Assembly (NCBI GenBank): GCA_963575645.1
Contig: OY754469.1
Location: forward strand, 18,928,001 to 18,992,000
DNA: 64,000 bases
Direction of reading: 5' to 3'
DNA from: Xanthostigma xanthostigma
Lineage: Eukaryota; Arthropoda; Insecta; Raphidioptera; Raphidiidae
Shown piece after piece: positions 54,645-64,000 of the stretch (positions within the stretch are counted from its first letter, which is position 1; the number at the start of each line of letters is the position of its first letter). Below the pieces are notes generated by a model. It had not been told where the DNA came from. It worked only from the letters and a program-made list of their open reading frames with translations, and searched no databases. The position numbers and the translations under genes were made by a program.

Positions 54645-55203
54645 TTTAGGGTTCCGTACCCGAGGAGTGCCCAACGGAACCCTATTACTAAGTCTCCGCT
54701 CTCCGTCCGTCTGTCTGTTAGCGGGCTGTATCTCATGAAACCTGATAGGCAGAGAGTTGAAATTTTCACAGAGTGTGTATTTCTATTGCCGCTATAACAA
54801 CAAATAATAAAAAATGTTTTTCTATACACAATACATTTAACATGTAGAAACCGCAGCAACGTGCTACGTACACTAACACTAATTCTAATACAAAAGAAGC
54901 GCTCACTAACAATGATTTTATATAGCAGTATACTCAAACATTTATTAAAATACAATTATGAGAACTATCGCATACAGCACGGTATGAGAGCTAGGCTATC
55001 AGATATAGCCACAGTATTCAGTACAGTTCGGGTAATTCATCTGAACTGCTGTATACACTTAGTGGCTAAAATGGGGACAACAGTGTTCCAACTGCAAAAC
55101 GGGAAAAATCTTCGAGGCTCGATTACTGTGGTGGATGAACTATTTACATACCTATAAATTTATACGGAACCCTCGGTGCGCGAGTTCGACTCGCACTTGA
55201 CCG
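54645..55203 (+). repeat. Moth-type dispersed repeat (GGTTCCGTACC...GGAACCCT)
   Basis: Opens GGGTTCCGTACCCGAGGAGT then CTCCGTCCGTCTGTCTGTTA and ends ACGGAACCCTCGGTGCGCGA then GTTCGACTCGCACTTGACCG. The sequence GCGAGTTCGACTCGC is a self-complementary stem around TTCG, resembling a tRNA T arm or a terminal hairpin. The two open frames across it share no known domain. Confidence 0.6.
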
Positions 55204-55647
55204 GTGTATTGAAGATACGACCGTATGCAAGATCACGATATATCTATTGAAATGAATTGAAAACTGAGATAAAATATGTCTCTACCCTTTTACCTTTCTG
55301 GGGTTCGTTTTCCCGCTCCCCCACCGACATAGCTCATCGGGTCACTGAGACTCGCAAGCCCTCCCACCGCGACAAGGTCATGCGGTCCATAACAAATACG
55401 GGAAAAAAACCGCAGATATGTGGACAAAAATATATTAGATTTACGACGTTTCATCTACTTACATATTTAGACTTTTTCAAAGTACAGAAAAATAAATGGT
55501 AATTATTTATAATACATTACGCCTCTAAGTTTAAGTAGGCGAAAACCGAAAACAATTGCCCTTGTCGAGCGATGACGTAGCGGTGTTTATCTTACAGCGT
55601 TTGAATTTCAATTTTTAAATTTATAAAACCTCGAAATAAAAGACTTT
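55204..55647. other. Intergenic stretch, nothing recognised
   Basis: No gene or repeat structure seen. Confidence 0.35.
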
Positions 55648-56146
55648 TATTCAACACGCGTGAGTAATATATAATTTCGGGTCCCTGCTAAATTCGGGAG
55701 AAATAATAAATTACTTCATGTTGACGCATAGAGTGCTAATAATGAACCGAAACTGTACGATAATATTACTGCATAGTTTCTGAACCAATAGGAGCGCGGT
55801 AGCAAGCCGAAACTGTACGGTAATGAATTATTACTGCATAGTTTCTGGACCAATTGGAACGCGGTAGCGATTTGTATATATGAAAACAGCATCGCAATTC
55901 AGCGAAAGTCAGGGCCATCTTGTGTGCGTCGAGGGCGGTGGGTACGTCAATCAATGAAGTGATTTATTATTTTTCCCTCTTTTATCAGGGACCAGATTAC
56001 ATATTACTCGTGCTAGTTGAATAAAGTATTATGTGCGAACATTGACCGAAGGAGAATATTCCACTCACGTGTTACCGCACTCGCTACGCTCGTGCGGCAA
56101 ATTTCACGCTCATGGAATCTTCTCCTTCTCTCACTAGTCACACGAT
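55648..56146. mobile_element. Paired palindromic MITEs, copy 2 (inverted order)
   Basis: TTATTCAACACGCGTGAGTA to GCTAGTTGAATAAAGTATTA is the inverse of the element at 28110-28497. It is followed after a few bases by GTGCGAACATTGACCGAAGG to CTCTCACTAGTCACACG, the relative of 27984-28101. Both loci thus carry the two palindromes side by side. Confidence 0.75.
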
Positions 56147-56159
56147 ATACTATTAATCG

Positions 56160-56885
56160 ATTTAAATGAAATTTAGTACACTTTTTGGAACCATCTCCGC
56201 GCGCAATCTATTTAAAATATACGGAAATGAACCATTTTAAGCCTTCACAGTCGATTCTATACGAGCGTGGCGATCGACCACAGTTCTTTTGCTAATAAAC
56301 AGATTAATTTTTGTAAACGCAACCGGCTTCGCACAGTTATCTTGTGCGGCTTATTTTCGCAGTTAAGCAGGGATACGCAATTTTTTTTATTAATTTTTCT
56401 AGGTTCTTTGGCCACTAAATAATCGAAAACAAAAAAATATTTGCCAGTTGTAAAGAGATAAGGATTGTATTTGGTATAGAAAAAAATTGGGCCCAAAAAC
56501 ACTGGAAAAACTAACGGAATTACTTCAAATTCGAACTGTTCTTTCTGAAAATGATATTCGAGATACGAGACGAATTTACCCCTTACACTGATATTTACTG
56601 TAAAATTTACGCTCAACGCTGTATAAGTTGTGCAGGCATTGTTTTAATTTGAGTCCCTTCACCACAAACGTAAAATATGTAGATTGAATTCAGTTGAATA
56701 AGCTGAAGTTTTTCAATGTGTCATTAACATTGGTAAGATCTCGTCAACACCTTTAATGAGAGAGCAATTATACAGCAGAGGCTAAAATAAAATCAATTTG
56801 CATTTCTTGTTTTTGTCACTTATATTAAAGAAGCGCATGAATTTAAAACTCGAATTCTCAACAATTTTAGATCAACATTTCACGT
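56160..56885. other. Intergenic stretch
   Basis: A 119-codon minus frame (56257-56616) has no motif and low-complexity content; I do not call it a gene. Confidence 0.35.
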
Positions 56886-56892
56886 TTATTAG

Positions 56893-56978
56893 TACTATAG
56901 TGGTCGAAATTAGACCGTAATTCATTAAATTTTCAAGTATGAATGTTTTTGAGGTTCTTTTGTCATTATATGGATTTC
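56893..56978 (+). repeat. Dispersed repeat fragment, second copy
   Basis: CCGTAATTCATTAAATTTTC then GAGGTTCTTTTGTCATTAT parallels 30650-30710. Confidence 0.6.
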
Positions 56979-57206
56979 TCCGGAATCAATTTCACCTGTG
57001 TTAATTCGTACACATCGTGATGAAACATATAGTGTCCACTTCCCCTCATTAAAACGAAGAAAACGAAGTACGTTTCACATTCAAATCGGTACCACATTTT
57101 TTTTCCTTCCACATTTATGTATAAATTTACATTTTACACAGTTAAGTGTACATGTCTATTTATGTTTCTGTATTTTTCCTGTAGTATCGGTAATATGATT
57201 CTTGCA

Positions 57207-57268
57207 ACTTTATTTGGCGTTTACCCGAACTCTTTAGCTTTAAAATAGCGTTGGGAGAGCTGTAAATG
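57207..57268 (+). repeat. Scrap of the TTAA foldback family
   Basis: TTTGGCGTTTACCCGAACTC then TTTAGCTTTAAAATAGCGTT matches one arm of the elements at 15976 and 23907. Ends are lost. Confidence 0.65.
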
Positions 57269-57269
57269 T

Positions 57270-58095
57270 TTTTAAATGAAGGGAATGAGTCTAGGAAGTA
57301 TTTAAAAATTATAGGTTTTAGGCAACTGGTGTCATATATTTTTTATGCTGCTGTAAGAATATGAAGAAACGATTGAAAACTTTGGGTTGATTAACCATTT
57401 TTTAATATGCAGTTTATATTTATAAAAAATTATTTCGTTTAAGTGACCACCTCCAAATAACGGTTTTGCCATTTTCGAAAAAATACACAACCTACCACGA
57501 CTCCAAATGACGAAGCCCCGCACGTACGATGGCTTTGCAATCTTGCAGCTTTTTGATGGAGATTTTTGTACTGAAATTACCAATTCGATGAACGCCCAGA
57601 GTTTAAAGACTTTTTGAACGCATTTTCTCATAATCAAACATGTGAAGTATAAATTTGTAAGCTAACTATGGAAATTCCATAAAACACCGACGTCCTAAGG
57701 ATTTCAACATTATATAAGTGAACGTGAACTTAGGATTTTGTTTTGTTTGTTTGTTTTATCAGTTGAGAAAATCAGAAACTTTGTTTATATGTATACCGTC
57801 TCTTTTAATAACAGCTCTTTCCAGCACATTGGTTGAGAGCTGCTGATCCAAAACATTTAAATTAGCACGTTTATCATTCTCATTGCGGTTGGCGTCTTAT
57901 TAATTTGCCCCCAGTCTTGACAAATGATAAGCAAATTCTTCTTATACATTGCCACTGCGGGAACATGACGGTTGCATACGTATATTAGATTAATTTTCGG
58001 TTTGTGTTCTAATTTGTGTTTATTTAATTTATATTCACTGACATATTGTTATTCTATAACGAGAAAACAAACGCTTACTTTTCAATAATAATATA
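57270..58095. other. Intergenic stretch, nothing recognised
   Basis: A 101-codon minus frame (57332-57637) has no recognisable motif. Confidence 0.35.
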
Positions 58096-58099
58096 TAAA

Positions 58100-58763
58100 A
58101 AATTCCAGCCAATTGGGCGACGGAACCATTCCAACTTCAAAATTTTGACATTTGATATAGTATAATAAAGAAAATAAATTTTCTGATATCGCGTGAGGTG
58201 ATACGGGTAATAGCTAGTATTCAATATTATATTTGCTATTCGTTTGCCATGGTTACCTACATAATGTGTTCCACGTCATGTAAAAATTAATCAAAGCATG
58301 CTTAACTAATTTATTTCTGACAAATCTACAAACTACAAAAGAAAAGCTGATTTTTTTATTTTCAAAATATTTTCGGAACTATAAAATTTAGAAAACACGT
58401 TTTTAACGAAACTTTCTTGAAATAATAAAAAGAATAACAAGCCATTATACCCGTATGAAAAGTATACCATTATTAAATAAAAACAGGGTTATAGCATATA
58501 TCTCTTCTGCGCATGCGCCGATTTTCCTGAAAATCAATAGGGCTCTTCGAACATCATCCCAAAATTTGGTTTCAATCCGCTCATCCGTTTTGACCTGTAT
58601 CGTGTTCACAGATTAACCAACTAACAGACGCACAGAGTTTTTCCAAAAATATGTTTTTTTGATACTGGGGACCTCAAAACGAAAAGATACTGTAAAATTT
58701 TTGAAAACTGATTTTTGCCTTAAATTAGCACCATTCCCTACTTGTGGGTTGAAATGGTAAAAT
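58100..58763 (-). mobile_element. ACCATTCC MITE family, copy 4 (complete)
   Basis: From AATTCCAGCCAATTGGGCGA (58102) to the terminal hairpin and GGTTGAAATGGTAAAA (58763). It shows the uninterrupted sequence CTTTATTATACTATATCAAA (inverse) across the point where copy 1 was split. Confidence 0.8.
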
Positions 58764-58951
58764 ATCAATCGTTTTTGTTTTTTTTTTGAAGTAAAACTTC
58801 TTTTAAACGCGGTTGGGAAAATTGGCCTAAATCATACGAAATGTGAAACGCTTCATCTTCTCAGACTTCAACCCATAGTTGAAAGGAAAAAGTGAGAGAA
58901 TCGTTTCTATTCTCTCTCTGTCTAAGCGTCATACGCATTCTAAACGCTAGT

Positions 58952-59106
58952 ATAATATATATGTCGCCGGGATATTGTCAAACCCGTGATATTATAATTT
59001 CACTTAGTGAAATTATAATATCACGAATCTTTGTCAATCGTGATATTGTAATTTCACTAGTGAAATTACAAAATCACGGATTTGACAATATCCCGGCGAC
59101 ATATAC
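58952..59106. repeat. Double-hairpin palindrome
   Basis: ATATGTCGCCGGGATATTGT at the left is exactly mirrored by ACAATATCCCGGCGACATAT at the right. Between them lie two further hairpins, GTGATATTATAATTTCAC with its mirror and CGTGATATTGTAATTTCACT with its mirror. The same 17-18 base word therefore occurs four times in alternating orientation. As single strand it would fold into a three-way junction; it could equally form a cruciform. Confidence 0.9.
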
Positions 59107-59109
59107 GTA

Positions 59110-59885
59110 TCTCACGTGTATCTCATTTTGATTAAAAAAAGGTCCAATTAATGAGCTTTAAGAAATTGAACTGAAATACACAAAAACTCAATAAATTTGA
59201 TTTCGCGGTGAAACTCCATTGTATGTAATTTCATTTGTAGAGTTTCGTGTAATCGTTTTCTGGAAGATGATCGATTACATGTTATACGAAATTTAATTAT
59301 CTTTCTGAAGAGAAGTCATTCAAAAACAATTTACAAAGAACTGTGCAATTTTATAAGGGATCGGTCCGATTCAGTCAGTTGTGTAAGTTGAGTAAATAAA
59401 TTTATTTTGGAACAATGCAAGAATGTGTCCAATATGTCAGAACACAAAGAACAGGAACGTTATATAGAAATTGAAAGTCGTCTGGCGAGACTGCCATTCA
59501 AAGATATCTTCACACGATTTAACAATATTCATATTTATATGTTGTTAGGTTAAGGTACACTGGAAAAATATACATTGTCTGTATTTTATTAGTGTATTTG
59601 CGTTTATTTGCTTAGGGGTTGAACATAGAAAATCTCAATGTTTCACAATATTTTGAATGACGTCATTTGTATAAAAAACTTTGTAAAAATATATATAGAT
59701 AACTCAATAAACTCCTATCTTAGCCGACCTATATCCGATAAACTTTGTTGTCACGCAATAGTTGAAAGTTGTCAACTTGGTTGTCAATCTTAAGTTTTAT
59801 AGTCTAAAGCGGCCTTTACTGAGATAAAGTAAGTAACGCGTTTTATAGAGTGTATTAATAACTATCTTCATCAAATAACAATATT
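59110..59885. other. Intergenic stretch, nothing recognised
   Basis: No gene or repeat structure seen. Confidence 0.35.
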
Positions 59886-59888
59886 TAC

Positions 59889-61110
59889 AAGCCAGCGAAC
59901 CGGATTGTAGATTTGTAGATTGCCACTGTTTTTTTTGTCGACTTACGTTTCAAAATTGGTCTGCACAAAAAGCACATGTATTTTAAGGCGGTAATATACA
60001 GGCTGTCCCAATCGACGTTGGCTAGCATGGGTAACTTTATTATTAGTGGAGATAGAAAGTCAGTTAAATGAACAAAGTAGTGCAGAAAATTGTGCTCATA
60101 ACGTCCCGTCGTAGTGAAAAGACCGTTTTTGAAAACTGACCATAACTTTTTTATTTAGGAAGATATCTGAAAATTTCTTAACCATTTTATGATAACTTTT
60201 TAAGGTCTTCTCAGTGGCGTGGGAATAGTTTTTTTATATCTACTATGTAATGAAATATTGACATGAACTTTGGTTTTTATTATAGACGCCATTTTGAATT
60301 TTTAGTTTTTCGAATTTTTCTTATTTTTCTGATTACTTTGATATATTATATCCCATATCTAAACGAAAACATGTTACAAAACTGATCAAAATAGCTTTTT
60401 GATATTATCTATTCTGATTAGAGTATACCGTGTAAAACAAAATTTGTTGAAACAAATGAATACCGACAGTTTAACAATCTGTCAAGCGATCGCTGTGGTT
60501 TTGTTAGTTAGTTTTATTTATAATTTACACTCTAAAATTTTCAAATTTGGAAAAGTACCACGTTGGATATAGGATATAATACCTCTATTAAAGTAATCAG
60601 AAAAATAAGCAGAATTCGAATATCTAAAAGTCCAAAATGGCGTCCATGAGAAAAACCAAAGTTCTTGTCAATATTTCATTATGTAGTGGATATAAAAAAA
60701 ATATTCCCACGCCACTGAAAAGATCTTAAAAAGTTATCGAAAGATGGTTCTAGAAATTTTCAGATATTTTTATAAATAAATAAATTATGGACAGTTTTCA
60801 TAAAAGGGCAATTTTCACGATTTTCTAAATAAATTCATACGGTGTCAAAATTTAATTGTTTTTTTGACGGAGCGTTAACGAGCACAATTTTCTGCACTAC
60901 TTTTCCCATTTAAACGACTTTCTATCTCCACTAATAACGAAGTTATCCATGTTAGCCAACGTTAGCCAACCCTGTATAACCTGTCTTCCTGAAGGTTCAT
61001 TCCAAAAAATGGTGAACAAAATTTTGAAAATGGATTAGTAGTTTCGGAGATTACCGCCTACATCCAAACTTACAAACTTTACCTATATTTATAATATAAG
61101 TATATAGATA
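59889..61110 (-). mobile_element. Short Helitron (GAGGTAAAG family), copy 4, split by a foldback
   Basis: The left part has TAGATTTGTAGATTGCCACT and GGCGGTAATATA; the family text resumes after 60976 with CCTGAAGGTTCATTCC and TTAGTAGTTTCGGAGATTAC. The 976-base insert stands between TA dinucleotides at the family's AATATA site. Confidence 0.7.
59999..60974. mobile_element. TA-flanked 976-bp foldback element
   Basis: The ends are CAGGCTGTCCC and the inverse of CAGGGTTGGC, followed on both sides by CGTTGGCTA(G/A)CATGG and TTAGTGGAGATAGAAAGTC in mirrored positions. TA outside both ends. The arms are imperfectly complementary for several hundred bases (AAAACCAAAGTTC, CCACGCCACTGA). The TA target and CAG start fit a Tc1/mariner-type MITE. 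No transposase. Confidence 0.8.
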
Positions 61111-61114
61111 TAGG

Positions 61115-62255
61115 AGATAAAAATAGAAAACATAATTGTTACAAAAAAAATTGGTTGTCTGTAAAGTCGGTTTACGGACGATAGTTTTACGTGATAACGT
61201 ATTCCGCTCGAATATCATATTTAATAATACATTACTGCGCTCTCGCTTGCACGCACAGGGTCAGGCGGAACGTTACGGCGGAATGGAACGTTACACTTTT
61301 TCGTGCGTGCAGCTGGTGTTTCATCAATTTATAAGACGTTATTACGTCAAAAGAAAATAAATCTTTGCAAACCTAACTCTTAACCGATCCAAAGGTAGAG
61401 TAACAAGTTATTTGATTTATATAGATTATTTATTGTTTTAAAATATTATTAGAATACAATGCTCTTTTCAGACACTCAGTATATAGCAATTTTAACAGCA
61501 AACTGAACAAATTACGTAATTATGAATTTCAAACTCGTTTGTTCGTGAATTATGTTCAGTTTGCATTACGCAGGTTTAGTAGTGTCGGTTGTAGCTTTCG
61601 AATTGAAACATTTTAATACCGTGAGTTAAAAATATTTGAAAAAAGTGTTTAGAAGTTTTCAAAGTTACTTACATTGATTGATTATTATATTACAAACTGA
61701 ACACAGCTATTTTGTGTAAGTACTGTTTTTTAATATTTTATATTATGGTGATTCAAAAATTAAAATTTTTCATACATATTTTCGTACTCATAATGGAATT
61801 GCTTTTTATTACGACTTTTTCTTGCTATCTTAAATTCAAAGTATTTCTTTCAATGCATCCGTATAGACGTTTTTTGGGTGAACATGTTTTGATATAAATT
61901 CAACACATTTTTCATCTCTAACTTAAAGAACGCGCTTGTAATTATGTTTTTTGTATTGTGATTATATTCTTTTAGTCAAAAAATAATTGAGTACCAAATT
62001 ACTAGCAAACTTTAATCACTTTGTATATTGCACACATTTAGGTAACGCACTTTTCAAATTGAAAATTCCTCACTTCTAAACACTTAAAATGTCACCCTGC
62101 TCTAGCCACATAAGATAAATTGCAGTCTTTTTGTTTAATTTGTTTCGATTGTTTGTTTTTATTAATTACACTTCTTGTGACTTTCCTGCTACTTTTGCTC
62201 TTTTAAATTCAAACACTTAATAAATACCCCTGTTTTTTACATGTAAACTTTATTA
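61115..62255. other. AT-rich intergenic stretch
   Basis: Open frames of 61-74 codons without motifs. The 61-codon frame at 61712-61897 is hydrophobic and AT-driven. Confidence 0.35.
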
Positions 62256-62259
62256 ATAT

Positions 62260-62500
62260 CTAGTGGCCCTGCCCGGTTTTGCCCAAATTTGTAGATTGCT
62301 GTCGTTTTTTCGGCGACTTACGTTGCAAAATTGGTCTCCACGAAAAGCGCTGTTATTTTAACGCGATAATATATATCCTGAAGGTTTATTCTAAGCAGTG
62401 GTGAAATAATTTTTCAAAGTGGTGCAGTTGTTCCGGAGATTACCCTCTGCATACACACAAACTCACAAAATTCACACTCTCTTTATTATATTAGTATAGA
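62260..62500 (-). mobile_element. Short Helitron (GAGGTAAAG family), copy 5
   Basis: On the minus strand TCTATACTAATATAATAAAG through GGAGACCAATTTTGCAACGT to GGGCAGGGCCACTAG. Both ends are present in about 241 bases. The T before TC departs from the expected A. Confidence 0.7.
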
Positions 62501-62564
62501 AGTATTGAAATGCGTATGATTTTGCCAGCATATTAAACATTAATTATTACAAGCTTTTATTTAG

Positions 62565-62835
62565 TTTCACCTGACCCGGTGTCTGTCTGTCTGTCTGTAA
62601 TCAAATCTTGCGTGTCAAATTTGACCCACTTCCCGATTTCCGATTGAGCTGAAATTTCGCATACATATGTAGTGCCAATGACAATACAATATTATAATAA
62701 ACATTTGACCTAAATGAAATAAAAAAAATGTTTTTAATGATGCCGTATTGGGTACCAAATGAAAGGGCTTAATTAGCATATTTCAAAAATAGATATATTG
62801 TCAGCTGTGAGCTCGCGGCTTTGCTTGCATTCACC
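62565..62835 (+). repeat. Dispersed repeat with GTCT microsatellite
   Basis: CACCTGACCCGGTGTCTGTC, four GTCT units, then GATTGAGCTGAAATTTCGCA and GGTACCAAATGAAAGGGCTT. Repeat text of a familiar moth type without clear ends. Confidence 0.5.
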
Positions 62836-62879
62836 CGATAATTGGGAATAATCACGAAATTATAACCAGGAAATAATTT

Positions 62880-63160
62880 AAATGAAAAGTAAGTTCAAAA
62901 ACTAAAACCCGACTACGGAAAAATCACGCTCTAAAAAGTATCAAACAAGAAAATAGCCGTGGTCGTATGCCATCACAGATATAATGGTCATATGGCGTCC
63001 TCTAAATATATAGCGTGATGCACTTATGCTTATGATCGCTTACTACTGTCAAAATCTATTGGTTTGTTGGGGTATATGGTATACGACCACGGCTATTTTC
63101 TTATTTCATACTTTTTAGAGCGTGATTTTTCAGTATTGAACTTACTTTTTATTGAATTTG
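62880..63160. mobile_element. Foldback element
   Basis: AAAAAGTAAGTTCA-type start, AAAAATCACGCTCTAAAAAG and GAAAATAGCCGTGGTCGTAT are mirrored by ATACGACCACGGCTATTTTC, CTTTTTAGAGCGTGATTTTT and TTGAACTTACTTTTT. Arms of about 85 bases, spacer about 110. Confidence 0.8.
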
Positions 63161-63164
63161 ATAA

Positions 63165-63680
63165 CAATTAAAAATAAATTTAAAAAAATAGTTTCAATTA
63201 ATTTTTTAATACGTGGGTATGTTAATAATTATAATATTATGCTTTCTTCCAATGTGTTCTTTTAACAAAATTTTATATACATATTATTGTATAGTACTAA
63301 TCGACATTATGAATACTTGTTCAATTCCAATATGAATTGTAACAATCGGTGTCCATAACACAAGTGATAAATGGGGGTGTGATACAAGTACAGTTTGCAC
63401 ATTTTTCCAAGTTCTGAACCAGTTCGTCTCCAACTTCCAGCTCCAAAGTTCCAAATTGGCATTTATATTCTACAACAAATACAATTACAGATTTAATTAT
63501 TTATTATATTATGGTAAAAATATCAAGTAGTATCTTTTTACTGTCACGTGTTTTCCTATCATATTTTTATTTTTTTATTATAAACTTTTGGCTTTTACAC
63601 TTTTGTGTATTCAGTCACTAACTAAACTATAAATTAATTCTGACTAAATGTAACCATCATATTAAAAAAATATTCTATTC
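63165..63680. other. AT-rich intergenic stretch
   Basis: Nothing recognised. Confidence 0.35.
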
Positions 63681-63684
63681 AATT

Positions 63685-63890
63685 CAAAGGACCCCGCACT
63701 AACCTTATGGGATTTGGTTTTTAGTTAAATTGATCGAAAATGGTTTTATTTTAAAGTTTAAAGGTCACTAAGAAAAGTTTCCATGGGTGCATAGCTTAAA
63801 AACCAATAGATTTTTAGCTACAGATATGTTTAACGAGATTTTACATATAATGTTTGTTCATTGAATTCACAAACATGTTCTATGTTCAAC
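63685..63890. repeat. Dispersed repeat (GGACCCCGCAC family), copy 2
   Basis: AAAGGACCCCGCACTAACCT matches 19095. CTTAAAAACCAATAGATTTT then TAGCTACAGATATGTTTAAC is the inverse of 19190-19235, so half of the element is inverted relative to copy 1. Confidence 0.6.
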
Positions 63891-64000
63891 TTCTAAATAG
63901 AAATATAGTCGAAAACTAGGTAATGTTGGAAGATGTCAGCCTGTATAAAATAATAATGTCATATTCGGATTCAGCGCAGTCGAAAACATATTTCTAGAGC

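Noticed and set aside
54861..55157. 98-codon frame in the GGTTCCGTACC repeat
   Set aside because: Lies within a dispersed repeat and shows no recognisable protein motif.
56257..56616. 119-codon minus open frame
   Set aside because: Low-complexity, no recognised domain, no promoter or splice context; length is within what AT-rich repeats give by chance.

Overview
This window is AT-rich, repeat-dense nuclear DNA from an animal, most likely a moth or butterfly (Lepidoptera). The basis is the set of short repeats recognised by eye: non-autonomous Helitrons that start TCTATACTA and end in a CCGGG-type hairpin plus CTAG, several foldback or MITE families, and a CR1/jockey-group LINE. I recognise no host protein-coding gene. 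Apart from one LINE, almost all open frames are shorter than 110 codons and lie inside repeats or look random. No CRISPR array, operon or rRNA is visible.

Layout. 0-2 kb: a 0.7 kb MITE split by a 1.1 kb foldback element. 3.5 kb: a tRNA-like unit. 3.9-9.3 kb: a Helitron carrying a tRNA-Lys-like sequence, itself split by a near full-length LINE on the minus strand (intact ORF1 with an SGNH/esterase-like domain; ORF2 broken by two frameshifts). 9.9-10.5 kb: a second Helitron type. 12-17.9 kb: foldbacks, a minisatellite, and a TTAA-flanked foldback inside an old LINE RNase H remnant. 20-25.9 kb: a second tRNA-Lys Helitron, more foldbacks, a Tigger/pogo relic and a Tc1/mariner-type TIR element. 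26.6-27.2 kb: a probable solo LTR. 28-33.4 kb: palindromic MITEs, a 59-bp tandem array, a LINE tail and a TIR element. 34.4-37.4 kb: a second probable LTR interrupted by a 2.3 kb composite insertion that holds tandem repeats, two tRNA-like units, a 192-bp duplication and a 560-bp almost perfect inverted repeat. 38.9-49.2 kb: a mariner relic, Helitron pieces, a hAT MITE with an 8-bp target duplication, a third Helitron lacking the tRNA core, and a LINE tail. 49.8-64 kb: more foldbacks, a mariner relic, two nested Helitron/MITE loci and a compact double-hairpin palindrome.

The genes do not form a pathway. The window records layered transposition, with at least seven nested insertions. The least ordinary theme is the repeated association of tRNA-like, B-box-bearing units of different ancestry with mobile DNA (3.5, 4.1, 20.2, 35.0 and 35.6 kb, and a weaker one at 13.9 kb). 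The second is the number of long inverted repeats able to form hairpins. All family assignments are by eye; no database search was possible.
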